DNA of 33,402 nt from Solirubrobacterales bacterium. Its GTDB lineage: Bacteria > Actinomycetota > Thermoleophilia > Solirubrobacterales > Solirubrobacteraceae. Shown here one piece after another: positions 7,134-14,532 of the stretch (its first letter is position 1; each line of letters begins with the position of its first letter). Both the position numbers and the translations under genes were made by a program. The stretch covers positions 1-33,402 of the forward strand of contig JAFAYV010000034.1 of assembly GCA_019240115.1 (NCBI GenBank), read 5' to 3'. Below the pieces are notes generated by a model, which worked only from the letters and a program-made list of their open reading frames with translations, had not been told where the DNA came from and searched no databases.

Positions 7134-8715
7134 GCGCGCGAGCATGCGCGAAGGCCCGCTCGCCGACCTGTTCCGCAGGACCACCGAGGACGCGTCGCCG
7201 GCCTCGACCGTCGGCCCGGCCTCGGCTGCCGACCCGGCCTCGGCTGCCGACCCGGCCTCGGGTGCCGACCCGGCCTCGGGTGCCGACCCGGCGTCCGCGC
7301 CCGAGCCGCCGGCCTCGACGCCCGCGGCCTCGGCGCCTCCGGCTCAGCCGGGGCCGCCTGCGCCCGCCGCCGCCCCGCCTCCGCCTCCGCCTCAGCCGGC
7401 GCCGCCTGAGCCTGCCGCCGCAGCGCCCGCCGCCCCCCCACCCGTCGCGGCGTCGGAGGCCACCCTGGCCTCGGCCCAGGAACGCCTGCACCGCGCGTTC
7501 TCGGTCGACATCCCCGACGACGTGCTCGAGCGCGCGCAAGCGACTCCCGCCGCGCCCGCCCGGCCTCCGACCGACGTCTACGCGCGCTCGGAGCGCGAGA
7601 TCGACATCCCGCCGTTCGACGGCCAGATCGCCCAGCCGGTCCTGCGCGTCGTCGGCGTCGGCGGTGCCGGGGTCAACGCGGTCAACCGGATGGTCGAGGC
7701 CGACATCTCCGGGGTCGAGTTCCTCGCGATCAACACCGACCTGCAGTCGCTGCAGCTCTCCGCCGCCCAGGATACGCTGCACATCGGCGACGGGATCACC
7801 CGCGGCCTGGGCTCGGGGTCCGACCCCGATCTCGGTCGCCGCGCGGCGCGCGAGGAGTACGACCGGATCAAGGCGATGCTCCGCGGCTCGGACATGGTGT
7901 TCATCGCCGCCGGAGCCGGTGGCGGCACCGGAACCGGCGCGGCGCCCGTGGTCGCCCAGATCGCCCGCGAGCTCGGCGCGCTGACCGTCGGCATCATCAC
8001 CCGGCCGTTCCAGTTCGAGGGCTCGCGCCGGCGCGAGCAGGCCGAGCTGGGGATCACCGCGCTCGGCGAGGAGGTCGACACCCTCATCGTCGTGCCGAAC
8101 AACCGGCTGCTGTCGGTGCTCGACCGCGGCGTCTCGATGGTCGAGGCGTTCCGGGTCGCCGACGACGTCCTGCGCCAGGGCGTGCAGGGCGTCTCCGACC
8201 TCGTCACGTTGCCGGGGCTGATCAACCTCGACTTCGCCGACGTGCGCACGATCATGGCCGACGCGGGCACCGCGCTGCTGGGGATCGGCATGGGCACCGG
8301 CGAGCGACGCTCGATCGATGCCGCCGAGCAGGCGGTCGCCTCGCCGCTGCTGGAGACGAGCATGGAGGGCGCGCGCTCGATCCTGCTCTCGATCACCGGC
8401 GGACGCGACATCTCGCTGTGGGAGGTCAACGAGGCCGCCAAGGCGGTCGCCGAGGCCGCGCATCCCGAGGCGAACATCATCTTCGGCGCGATGGTCGACG
8501 ACAAGCTCGAGGACCAGGTGTGGGTCACGGTGGTCGCCACTGGGTTCGGGGACCCGCGGCCGCGGCGCCGCGACGCCGAGCCGTTCGGCGCCGCCCGCGA
8601 CGAGCCACCGGCGCGCCGCGAGCTGCGCGAGCCGGTCGGCGAGCCCCGGGTCACCCGCCGGTCGCGCCGGTCCGCGGTCGAGCTCGACGTGCCCGAGTTC
8701 ATCCCCCGCCGCTGA
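7120..8715 (+). CDS. ftsZ: Cell-division GTPase FtsZ with a ~170-residue N-terminal extension
   Basis: Tubulin-like GTPase that polymerises into the division ring. The 531-residue protein has a canonical FtsZ core from about residue 172 (QPVLRVVGVGGAGVNAVNRM). The tubulin signature GGGTGTG is at 267-273 and the T7 loop NLDFAD at 369-374, with the catalytic aspartates D371 and D374. The core ends near VVATGF. A C-terminal linker leads to the conserved tail peptide ELDVPEFIPRR, which normally binds membrane anchors such as FtsA or SepF. The N-terminal extension is unusual: a short basic segment (MATGKRASMREGPLADLFRR), hexapeptide repeats of the PASAAD/PASGAD type, then Pro/Ala-rich sequence. 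Typical FtsZ has only about 10 residues before the core. The start is supported by the strong ribosome-binding site. Coupled to parA upstream; no other dcw-cluster genes are here. Confidence 0.97.
   Translation: MATGKRASMREGPLADLFRRTTEDASPASTVGPASAADPASAADPASGADPASGADPASAPEPPASTPAASAPPAQPGPPAPAAAPPPPPPQPAPPEPAAAAPAAPPPVAASEATLASAQERLHRAFSVDIPDDVLERAQATPAAPARPPTDVYARSEREIDIPPFDGQIAQPVLRVVGVGGAGVNAVNRMVEADISGVEFLAINTDLQSLQLSAAQDTLHIGDGITRGLGSGSDPDLGRRAAREEYDRIKAMLRGSDMVFIAAGAGGGTGTGAAPVVAQIARELGALTVGIITRPFQFEGSRRREQAELGITALGEEVDTLIVVPNNRLLSVLDRGVSMVEAFRVADDVLRQGVQGVSDLVTLPGLINLDFADVRTIMADAGTALLGIGMGTGERRSIDAAEQAVASPLLETSMEGARSILLSITGGRDISLWEVNEAAKAVAEAAHPEANIIFGAMVDDKLEDQVWVTVVATGFGDPRPRRRDAEPFGAARDEPPARRELREPVGEPRVTRRSRRSAVELDVPEFIPRR
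7201..7308 (+). repeat. In-frame 18-bp tandem repeats in the ftsZ extension
   Basis: Six 18-bp units: four nearly identical at 7219-7290 (GCCTCGGCTGCCGACCCG and a GGT variant) flanked by one degenerate unit on each side. Each encodes Ala-Ser-x-Ala-Asp-Pro. Multiples of six codons keep the frame, so copy number can change without breaking FtsZ. Confidence 0.85.
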
Positions 8716-8825
8716 CGGCCGGATACCCGCGCCTGGCGGCGTCCTCGCTCGCTCGTGTGCTGGCGGACACGGCTCACTGCGTTCCGGGACGCGCTGGCTC
8801 TCCGACCGTCAGGGACTGGACCCGT

Positions 8826-8831
8826 GACAAT
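8826..8831 (+). promoter_or_regulatory. -10-like box GACAAT before the gamma-glutamyltransferase gene
   Basis: GACAAT ends 8 nt before the TTG at 8840, matching the spacing of the leaderless promoters elsewhere in the window. It is embedded in a CAGGGA...TCCCTG inverted repeat (8810-8837). It is the main support for the TTG start. Confidence 0.35.
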
Positions 8832-8839
8832 TCCCTGGG

Positions 8840-10336
8840 TTGAGCTCCTCTGAGCACCAGCTCGGCGTCGTCGCCGCCGGGCATCCGGTCAGCGCCGAGG
8901 CGGGCGCCGATGCCCTGCGCGCGGGCGGCAACGCCGTCGACGCGGCGCTGGGGGCGATGCTCGCCTCGTTCGTCTGCGAGCCGCTGCTGACCGGCCTCGG
9001 CGCCGGGGGCTACATGCTCGTCGTCGCGCCCGGGCAGGCGCCCGCGCTGCTCGACTTCTTCGTGCAGGCCCCGGGTCGGGGGGCCGATCCCGCGGCGCGA
9101 GCGAACCTCATCCCGGTCAGCGTCTCGTTCGGCGACGCGATCCAGGAGTTCAACATCGGCTGCGCCTCGGTCGGCACCTACGGGATGCCGGTCGGCGTCT
9201 GTGAGGCGGCGCGACGATTCGGCCGCCTGCCGCTCGCCGATCTCGTGGCGCCCGCGGCGGCGCTGGCGCGCGACGGGGTCGAGCTCTCGCTCCAGCAGGC
9301 CCACATCGTCGACATCCTGCGACCCATCGTCACCTCGACGCCGGAGGCCGCCGCGCTGTTCGCGCCGTCGGGCCCGCTGCTGACCGCGGGTGACCGGATC
9401 CGCCAGCCCGAGCTCGCCGACGCGCTGCAGCGGCTCGGCGCCGAGGGGGCCCGGCCGTTCTACGAAGGCGACATCGGCGCGGCCATCGTCGGCTGGCTCG
9501 CGGACCGCGGCGGCATGGTCACCCGCGAGGACCTCGCCGCCTACACCGTCGTCGACCGCCCCCCGCTGCGCGCCGGGTACCGCGGCTACGAGGTGCTGAC
9601 CAACCCGCCCCCGTCGGCCGGGGGCATCCTCATCGCGCGCGCCCTCTCCCTGCTCGACGCGGCCCCCGGGCCGCCCGGCGTCGCCGAGGTCGTCGACGTC
9701 ATGGAGCGCACGCAGCGCGAGCGCACCGCCGCCTTCATCACCGGCCTTGACGATCCGGCGTTCGTCGAGCGCTTCCTCGGCAGCCCGCTCGGCTCGACCA
9801 CCCACATCGCCGCGCTCGATCGCGACGGCTGGGCGTGCTCGGTCACCTGCTCGGCCGGCTCGGCCTCCGGGGTCATCGTCCCCGGCACCGGGGTCCACCT
9901 CAACAACATGATGGGCGAGCAGGACCTCAACCCCCTCGGCTTCCATCGCCACCCTCCGGGTCGACGGATGCCGAGCATGATGTCCCCGACGATCGTGCGC
10001 GAGGGCTCCGAGCCGGTGCTGGCGGTCGGCAGCGCGGGCTCGAACCGGATCCGCTCCTCGGTCCTGCAGGTGGTCATCCGCTCGCTCGACGATCGCCTCC
10101 CCGCGCAGGCGGCGATCGAGGCCCCCCGCGTCCACTGGGAGGACGGGGTCGTCTACGTCGAGCCGGGAATCGACGACGCGCCCCTGATCCGCGAGGGGCG
10201 CACCGTCAGCCGCTTCGCGGCTCGCAACCTCTTCTTCGGCGGTGCGCAGGCGGTCGCCCGCGAGCCCGGCGGCGGCTTCTCCGGCGGCGGCGACCCACGT
10301 CGCGGCGGCGCCGCGTCGGTGGTGAGGGCGCCGTGA
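8840..10336 (+). CDS. Gamma-glutamyltransferase family (GGT-like) Ntn hydrolase
   Basis: A 498-residue member of the gamma-glutamyltranspeptidase family, whose members cleave the gamma-glutamyl bond of glutathione-like thiols after self-cleavage into two subunits. Signatures are HPVSAEAGADALRAGGNAVDA near the N-terminus, NPPPSAGGILIA, and the autoprocessing site GSTTHIAALD, where Thr320 would become the new N-terminal nucleophile of the small subunit. The usual Ser-Ser-Met-Ser-Pro-Thr segment reads PSMMSPT, so one oxyanion-hole serine is replaced by Met and the substrate may differ from glutathione. There is no signal peptide after the TTG start, unlike classical periplasmic or secreted GGT, so the protein is predicted to be cytosolic unless the start is wrong. 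Its stop overlaps the start of the lipoprotein gene (GTGA). Confidence 0.9.
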   Translation: MSSSEHQLGVVAAGHPVSAEAGADALRAGGNAVDAALGAMLASFVCEPLLTGLGAGGYMLVVAPGQAPALLDFFVQAPGRGADPAARANLIPVSVSFGDAIQEFNIGCASVGTYGMPVGVCEAARRFGRLPLADLVAPAAALARDGVELSLQQAHIVDILRPIVTSTPEAAALFAPSGPLLTAGDRIRQPELADALQRLGAEGARPFYEGDIGAAIVGWLADRGGMVTREDLAAYTVVDRPPLRAGYRGYEVLTNPPPSAGGILIARALSLLDAAPGPPGVAEVVDVMERTQRERTAAFITGLDDPAFVERFLGSPLGSTTHIAALDRDGWACSVTCSAGSASGVIVPGTGVHLNNMMGEQDLNPLGFHRHPPGRRMPSMMSPTIVREGSEPVLAVGSAGSNRIRSSVLQVVIRSLDDRLPAQAAIEAPRVHWEDGVVYVEPGIDDAPLIREGRTVSRFAARNLFFGGAQAVAREPGGGFSGGGDPRRGGAASVVRAP

Positions 10337-10743
10337 GGCGCGTCCTGGCGGCGGCGCTCGCCGGCCTGATCCTCGCGCCCGCGGGGTGCGGCCTCAACGT
10401 CGAGGAGCCCGACCTGTTCGCCCTGACGCGCACCGGCCCGGGGCACGCGCTGTCGATGGTCGTCAACAGCGACGGCGCGATCCGCTGCGACGCCGGCGAG
10501 CAGAAGATGCTCTCGAGCGCGCAGGTGATCCAGGCCCGCGATCTCGCCGACGACCTCTACAACGACTCCAAGCGCACGCTGACGATTCCCCGGGCCCCGG
10601 GGACGGTCTACTACTACCGGATCCGCATGCAGCAGGGGACGATCTCGTTCCCCGACCTCGCGGCGCGCCGGCACAGGGAACTGTCGGAGGCGACCCTGTT
10701 CGCCGCCCAGGCCGCACAGCGGCCGTGCGGCCTGGGCGGATGA
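10333..10743 (+). CDS. Small putative lipoprotein
   Basis: A 136-residue protein that starts on a GTG overlapping the stop codon of the GGT-like gene by 4 nt, so translation is probably coupled. It has a short basic N-terminus, a hydrophobic stretch RRVLAAALAGLILAPAGCG and a cysteine at residue 19 preceded by PAG, an imperfect lipobox, so it is probably lipid-anchored outside the membrane. The mature part (residues 20-136) contains CDAGEQKMLSSAQVIQARDL and YYYRIRMQQGTISFPD and ends with a Cys near the C-terminus. Two cysteines (about 55 and 133) could form a disulfide. I do not recognise the family. A role with the GGT-like protein is suggested only by the overlap. Confidence 0.75.
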   Translation: MRRVLAAALAGLILAPAGCGLNVEEPDLFALTRTGPGHALSMVVNSDGAIRCDAGEQKMLSSAQVIQARDLADDLYNDSKRTLTIPRAPGTVYYYRIRMQQGTISFPDLAARRHRELSEATLFAAQAAQRPCGLGG

Positions 10744-10795
10744 GCGCGAGATGAGCGCCGGCGCGCTCGCTGCGACCGCCCGAGGGGCCGACGGC

Positions 10796-10801
10796 TACCC
10801 T
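10796..10801 (+). promoter_or_regulatory. -10 box TACCCT for uppP (leaderless)
   Basis: TACCCT ends 8 nt before the GTG at 10810, placing the transcription start at or beside the start codon. Confidence 0.5.
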
Positions 10802-10809
10802 GGCGCGTC

Positions 10810-11733
10810 GTGCCGATCCTGGCCGCCACACACCTGATCACGACCTTCCAGGCGGTCGTGCTGGGCGTCCTGCAGGGCGCCACCGAGCTGTTCCCCGTGT
10901 CGAGCCTCGGGCACACGGTGCTGTTCCCGACCCTGTTTCGCTGGCACGACATCGTGGCCTGGCAGTCCGAGCCCGAGTCGCCGTGGCTGGCCTTCGTGGT
11001 CATGCTCCACGTGGGCAGCGCCATCGGGCTGCTGATCTACTTCTGGCGCGACTGGGTCGCGATCATTCGTGCGTTCTTCGCGACGCTCTCCAAGCGTCGG
11101 ATCGAGACCTCGACCGAGCGGCTGGCGTGGCTGATCGTCGCCGCCACGATCCCGGTCGGGATCCTCGGCGTCCTGCTCGAGCACGCCGTCCGCGACGCGC
11201 TGGCCAAGCCGCTGGCGGCGGCGATCTTCCTCATGGTCAACGGCTGCGTGCTGCTGTCCGCCGAGCGCTTCCGCCGGCGCGCCGAGGTGCGCGAGCTCGC
11301 CGTGCGCGAGGGGGTGACGTCCGAGGGAGGCCGCCGTCTGGACACGCTCGAGTACCGCGAGGCGGGGATCATCGGCCTCGTCCAGTCGACCGCCCTGATC
11401 GCCGGGATCAGCCGCGACGGGGTGGTGATGACCGCCGGGCTGGCCCGCGGCCTGGACAACCGCGACGCGGCGCGCTTCGGCTTCCTGCTCGCCACCCCGC
11501 CGATCCTCGCCGCCGGGGTCCTCAAGCTCGGCGACCTGACCGGCCACCTCGGCGACGGCGGCGTGCGCGGGGCCGCCGTGATCGCCGCGGTCTGCGCGGC
11601 GATCACCGCCGTCATCACGGTGCGCTTCCTGACCCGCTACTTCGAGAAGCGCAACCTCGTCCCGTTTGGAATCTACTGCCTGGCCTTCGGCGCCTTCATG
11701 GTGGCGTTCACGCTCATCGCCGGCGCGCCCTGA
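10810..11733 (+). CDS. uppP: Undecaprenyl-diphosphatase (UppP/BacA)
   Basis: A 307-residue multi-pass membrane enzyme that dephosphorylates undecaprenyl diphosphate to recycle the lipid carrier for cell-wall synthesis; overproduction usually confers bacitracin resistance. The first catalytic motif is LQGATELFPVSSLGH (residues 21-35), with Q22/E26 in the (E/Q)xxxE positions and H35. The second is AGISRDGVVMTAG, which carries the conserved Arg of the PGxSRS motif, here with Ala for Pro and Asp for the second Ser. At least six hydrophobic segments are visible. Length is slightly over the usual 265-280 because of a charged cytoplasmic loop (SAERFRRRAEVRELAVREG). The GTG start is supported by a -10 box 8 nt upstream. 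It converges with the LON-domain gene across a 57-nt gap. Confidence 0.95.
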   Translation: MPILAATHLITTFQAVVLGVLQGATELFPVSSLGHTVLFPTLFRWHDIVAWQSEPESPWLAFVVMLHVGSAIGLLIYFWRDWVAIIRAFFATLSKRRIETSTERLAWLIVAATIPVGILGVLLEHAVRDALAKPLAAAIFLMVNGCVLLSAERFRRRAEVRELAVREGVTSEGGRRLDTLEYREAGIIGLVQSTALIAGISRDGVVMTAGLARGLDNRDAARFGFLLATPPILAAGVLKLGDLTGHLGDGGVRGAAVIAAVCAAITAVITVRFLTRYFEKRNLVPFGIYCLAFGAFMVAFTLIAGAP

Positions 11734-11790
11734 CCGCGGCGCCCGCGTTTGCGTGAACGGCGAGCCGACGCTGGTGGTCGGGGACGGCGA

Positions 11791-12408
11791 CTAGAAGCGG
11801 ACCTTGCCGTTGGACCGGGCGCGGGCCTGGGCGCGGTCGACGAAGTCCAGGCGCTTGGTGGCCGCCCGGAACAGGCGGGTGACGAGCGCGAGCCGGGCGT
11901 TCTCGGAGCGCAGGTCGAGCAGGCCCTGCTTGGCGTCGAGCCCGAAGTCGACGGTGGCCGCCATATCGTAGGCGCCCATCTGCTCGAGGTCCTCGGGGTC
12001 GCGGTCGGTGGCCCGCTTGACGAGGTCGGCGTACGCGGCCCGCGCCGTCGCGGCGACCTCCTCGTCGACCGGGTCGACCTCATCGCCGAGGAACTCGACG
12101 ATCCCCGCCGGATAGGCGAGGTGGCCCTGGCGCTCGACGACGCGGAACGGGCGCGTGCCGCGGGTCAGCAGGTTCATGCGCCCGTCCTCCATGCGCTCGA
12201 GCACCTGCTCGATCGCGCACGCGCAACCGACGTCGCGCAGGCCGTCGTCGGACATCCAGACGATCCCGAACTCCGTCTCGGACTCCAGGCACTCGCCCAT
12301 CATCGTCTTGTAGCGCTCCTCGAAGATGTGCAGCGGCACGAGCTCCCCGGGCAGCGCGACGAGCCCCAGCGGGAACAGCGGGAACTCGGGGATCACGTCG
12401 TCGGCCAC
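11791..12408 (-). CDS. LON peptidase substrate-binding domain protein
   Basis: A 205-residue stand-alone version of the N-terminal LON domain, with no AAA+ or protease part. The diagnostic opening is IPEFPLFPLGLVALPGELVPLHIFEERYKTM, here as PEFPLFPLGLVALPGE (residues 8-23) and LHIFEERYKTMM, followed by EFGIVW and the strand GTRPFRVVERQGHLAYPAGIV. A helical C-terminus follows. Such proteins are common in actinobacteria and proteobacteria; they are presumed to bind unfolded or specific protein segments, but their partner is unknown. The start is a GTG with a perfect TAGACT box 10 nt upstream on the minus strand. The gene lies 30 nt from the 3' end of the methyltransferase gene, also on the minus strand. 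Confidence 0.9.
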   Translation of the reverse strand: MADDVIPEFPLFPLGLVALPGELVPLHIFEERYKTMMGECLESETEFGIVWMSDDGLRDVGCACAIEQVLERMEDGRMNLLTRGTRPFRVVERQGHLAYPAGIVEFLGDEVDPVDEEVAATARAAYADLVKRATDRDPEDLEQMGAYDMAATVDFGLDAKQGLLDLRSENARLALVTRLFRAATKRLDFVDRAQARARSNGKVRF

Positions 12409-12418
12409 GACCCCTCGG

Positions 12419-12424
12419 AGTCTA
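12419..12424 (-). promoter_or_regulatory. -10 box TAGACT for the LON-domain gene (leaderless)
   Basis: On the minus strand TAGACT ends 10 nt before the GTG at 12408. It sits between the LON gene and the methyltransferase gene, so the two are probably separate transcripts. Confidence 0.6.
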
Positions 12425-12438
12425 CGGCCGGGGGCCGC

Positions 12439-13359
12439 TCAGCCGCGACGGCCGGTCAGCAGCAGGTTGTAGAAGATCGCCGGCGGTAGCCGGCTCTCGA
12501 GCAGCCGCTCGTCGACCCGCTGCAGCAGCAGATAGCCGTGGAACGCGTACCGGCGCCACAGCATCGGCACGTCGTCGGGATCGGCCGACGCCTCAAGCCC
12601 CCGGTTGAACCACCCGAACCAGTTGGCGGTCAGCTCCTCGCCGCGCACCCGCACGTCGGCGAGGCCGGCCGCGCGGGCGTGCCCGGCGAGCTCGGGTGCC
12701 GTGAACGCGTGGACGTCGACGAACGGCTCGAGGTCGTGGCCGCCGCCGCCCGCGCCGTCGCCGCCGCCGTTGACCCCAGACACCGGGCGGGCGCCGATGA
12801 GTCGCCGCCACAGCGGCGCGGCCGCCCCGGCGCCGCGTTTGGGGACCGCGGCGATCCGGTCCCCGAGCCGCGACGGCTCCCCGGCGAAGGCGATCCGCCC
12901 GCCGGGGCGCAGCACGCGCCGGAACTCCGACAGCGCCCGGGTGGGGTCGGGGAGGTGGTGCAGGACCGCGTGCCCGAGCACGAGGTCAAAGTTCCCGTCG
13001 GCGAACGGCAGCGTCTCGGCGTCGGCCACCGTCGTCTCGACGCTCAGCGCCAGCCGGCGTGCGTTGGCGTTGCACGCCGCGAGCATCCCGGGGGAGATGT
13101 CGGTGCAGACGGCCTCGCGCAGCACGCCGGCGCGGAGCAGGTTCAGCGTGAAGTAACCGGTGCCGGCGCCGACCTCCAGCGAGCGCGCGAACCCGCGGTG
13201 AAGGTCGGGCCCGAGCAGCTTGCGCATCTTGCCGATCACCTGCGCCTGGCCGACCTCGCCGAAGTCGATGCCCCACTTGACGTCGTAGCCGGCTGCCGCG
13301 ACGTCGTGGTAGCGCGTGTTGACGTCGCGGATCGCCGCCGCGGTGCGCAGCCCCTCCAT
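12439..13359 (-). CDS. Class I SAM-dependent methyltransferase
   Basis: A 306-residue methyltransferase of the Methyltransf_11 type. Motif I is SLEVGAGTGYFTLNLL, followed by CTDISPGML as the acidic ribose-binding strand end, VADAETLPFADGNFDLVLGH as motifs II-III, and the post-motif HLPDPTRALSEFRRVLRPGG. The N-terminus (RDVNTRYHDVAAAGYDVKWG) forms the substrate-cap helices. A glycine-rich insert (SGVNGGGDGAGGGG) interrupts the C-terminal half. The substrate cannot be read from sequence; neighbouring glucan genes make a sugar or lipid acceptor plausible. The ATG start is supported by TAATGT 9 nt upstream, and the promoter overlaps that of the divergent methyltransferase gene. Confidence 0.88.
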   Translation of the reverse strand: MEGLRTAAAIRDVNTRYHDVAAAGYDVKWGIDFGEVGQAQVIGKMRKLLGPDLHRGFARSLEVGAGTGYFTLNLLRAGVLREAVCTDISPGMLAACNANARRLALSVETTVADAETLPFADGNFDLVLGHAVLHHLPDPTRALSEFRRVLRPGGRIAFAGEPSRLGDRIAAVPKRGAGAAAPLWRRLIGARPVSGVNGGGDGAGGGGHDLEPFVDVHAFTAPELAGHARAAGLADVRVRGEELTANWFGWFNRGLEASADPDDVPMLWRRYAFHGYLLLQRVDERLLESRLPPAIFYNLLLTGRRG

Positions 13360-13368
13360 GCCGCGCCC

Positions 13369-13378
13369 ACATTACCCT
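13369..13378. promoter_or_regulatory. Overlapping divergent -10 boxes of two methyltransferase genes
   Basis: The minus-strand box TAATGT (13369-13374) lies 9 nt before the ATG at 13359. The plus-strand box TACCCT (13373-13378) lies 6 nt before the GTG at 13385. They share two base pairs, so polymerase cannot occupy both at once. The start codons are only 25 nt apart, which forces both transcripts to be leaderless. Confidence 0.6.
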
Positions 13379-13384
13379 CCGACC

Positions 13385-14155
13385 GTGGCCGCCAGCGCGT
13401 ACGTGCAGCGCGACCAGCCCCCGGGCGTGCCGCCGCTGAAGCTCACGGGCGAGCGCACGCTGCCCGACGTGCCCGCGGAGAACTACTGGTTCCGTCGTCA
13501 CCTGGCGGTCTACGAGTGGATCGGCGCGCGCACGATCGGCGCCCGCACGCTCGATCTCGCCTGCGGCGAGGGCTACGGGTCCGAGGTGCTCGCCCGCGGC
13601 GCGTGCTCGGTCCTCGGCATCGACGGCAATCCCGAGGCCTTCGAGCACGCCCGGCACCGCTACGTGCGACAGAACCTGCGCTTCGAGCGGGGGCTGGTCG
13701 AGAGCGCCGGCGAGCCCGGGGCCTACGACGCGGTCGCCCTGTTGCAGACGATCGAGCACGTCCAGGACCCCGAGGCGGTCCTCGCCCACCTCCGCGCCCT
13801 GCTCGCCCCCGGCGGCGTCGCCTACGTCTCGACCCCGAACCTTCAGACGATCGCCCCGCCGGGCGCCGTCAAGTCCGACAACCCCTGGCACCTGCGCGAG
13901 TACCGCGCGCACGAGTTCCACGCCCTCTGCCGCACCGCGTTTCACCGTGTCCAGCTGCTCGGCCTCGTCCACGCGCGCAAGCTCGCACTCCACGATCTCG
14001 CGCTCGCCTGCGGCTGGGACCACGTGCACCGCCGCCTGCACCTGACCAAGGTGTTCTACGACACCTTCACCCCGGCGATCGCCGCCGGGGACTTCGCGCT
14101 GCGCGCCGGTGGGCTCGACGGGGCGCTCGACTTCCTCGCCGTCTGCCGGGCCTGA
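13385..14155 (+). CDS. SAM-dependent methyltransferase resembling mycobacterial Rv3030
   Basis: A 256-residue class I methyltransferase. The N-terminal segment LTGERTLPDVPAENYWFRRH (residues 19-38) is, by recollection, nearly the same as in M. tuberculosis Rv3030, a methyltransferase of the methylglucose lipopolysaccharide locus. Then come motif I (LDLACGEGYGSEVLA), GIDGNPEAFEHAR, LLQTIEHVQDPEAVL and the motif YVSTPN. The C-terminal part (NPWHLREYRAHEFHALCR) also fits that family. The GTG start is set by the -10 box 6 nt upstream. The GH57 gene lies 377 nt downstream on the same strand with a small gene between, matching the Rv3030-Rv3031 order. A 6-O-methylating role on alpha-glucan is a family-based guess. 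Confidence 0.88.
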   Translation: MAASAYVQRDQPPGVPPLKLTGERTLPDVPAENYWFRRHLAVYEWIGARTIGARTLDLACGEGYGSEVLARGACSVLGIDGNPEAFEHARHRYVRQNLRFERGLVESAGEPGAYDAVALLQTIEHVQDPEAVLAHLRALLAPGGVAYVSTPNLQTIAPPGAVKSDNPWHLREYRAHEFHALCRTAFHRVQLLGLVHARKLALHDLALACGWDHVHRRLHLTKVFYDTFTPAIAAGDFALRAGGLDGALDFLAVCRA

Positions 14156-14243
14156 TCGGCTTCGCCGGGTCTCGGATCCTGATCGGCCTGCGACGGCCGA
14201 GAAGTTCGCGAGGGGGTCAGCCGTTGGTTGACCAGGTGAGCAC

Positions 14244-14453
14244 ATGACCAACACGCCAACGACTTTCGACAACTACATGCGCTACGTCGAGCTCTGCGAG
14301 TGGCTCGCGGATCAGGACGTGCCCGCGCACGAGCCTTCTCCGACGGGTCAGGCCCTCGCCGACCGGCTCAACCGCGGAGCGCCGCTCGACGACTCTCCCG
14401 GGATCCCGGTGGCCTCGCTCGACGCGTACCGGACCGCTCGCCGAGCGGTCTAG
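14244..14453 (+). CDS. Small protein of unknown function between methyltransferase and GH57 genes
   Basis: A 69-residue protein starting MTNTPTTFDNYMRYVELCEW from an ATG preceded by AGGTGA, a fair ribosome-binding site 6 nt upstream. It is acidic overall and helical at the N-terminus (YMRYVELCEWLADQD). The middle is proline-rich and the C-terminus basic (SLDAYRTARRAV). No signal peptide or membrane segment. I do not recognise it. The start region can form a hairpin (GTTGGT at 14223-14228 with ACCAAC at 14247-14252) that would enclose both ribosome-binding site and ATG, so translation may be controlled. A terminator-like hairpin overlaps its last codons, so it may be transcribed separately from the GH57 gene. 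Confidence 0.6.
   Translation: MTNTPTTFDNYMRYVELCEWLADQDVPAHEPSPTGQALADRLNRGAPLDDSPGIPVASLDAYRTARRAV
14432..14450 (+). terminator. Hairpin overlapping the end of the small gene
   Basis: GACCGCT-cgccg-AGCGGTC, a perfect 7-bp stem with a 5-nt loop, ending three nt before the end of the stop codon. No T-run follows. Possible terminator or RNA-stabilising 3' end. Confidence 0.4.
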
Positions 14454-14479
14454 CCCGAACCGGGTCTGCGGGCCCGGCC

Positions 14480-14501
14480 GCCCCGCCCGTCCCGGCGGGG
14501 C
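14480..14501 (+). terminator. GC-only hairpin upstream of the GH57 gene
   Basis: GCCCCGCC-cgtccc-GGCGGGGC, 8-bp stem, 6-nt loop, with an alternative longer pairing using GCGGGCC at 14468. It lies 31 nt before the GH57 start codon. A possible -10 box TACACA (14517-14522) follows, 10 nt before the ATG. Confidence 0.4.
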
Positions 14502-14532
14502 CCGCCGTCCCACCGGTACACATACGTGCACG

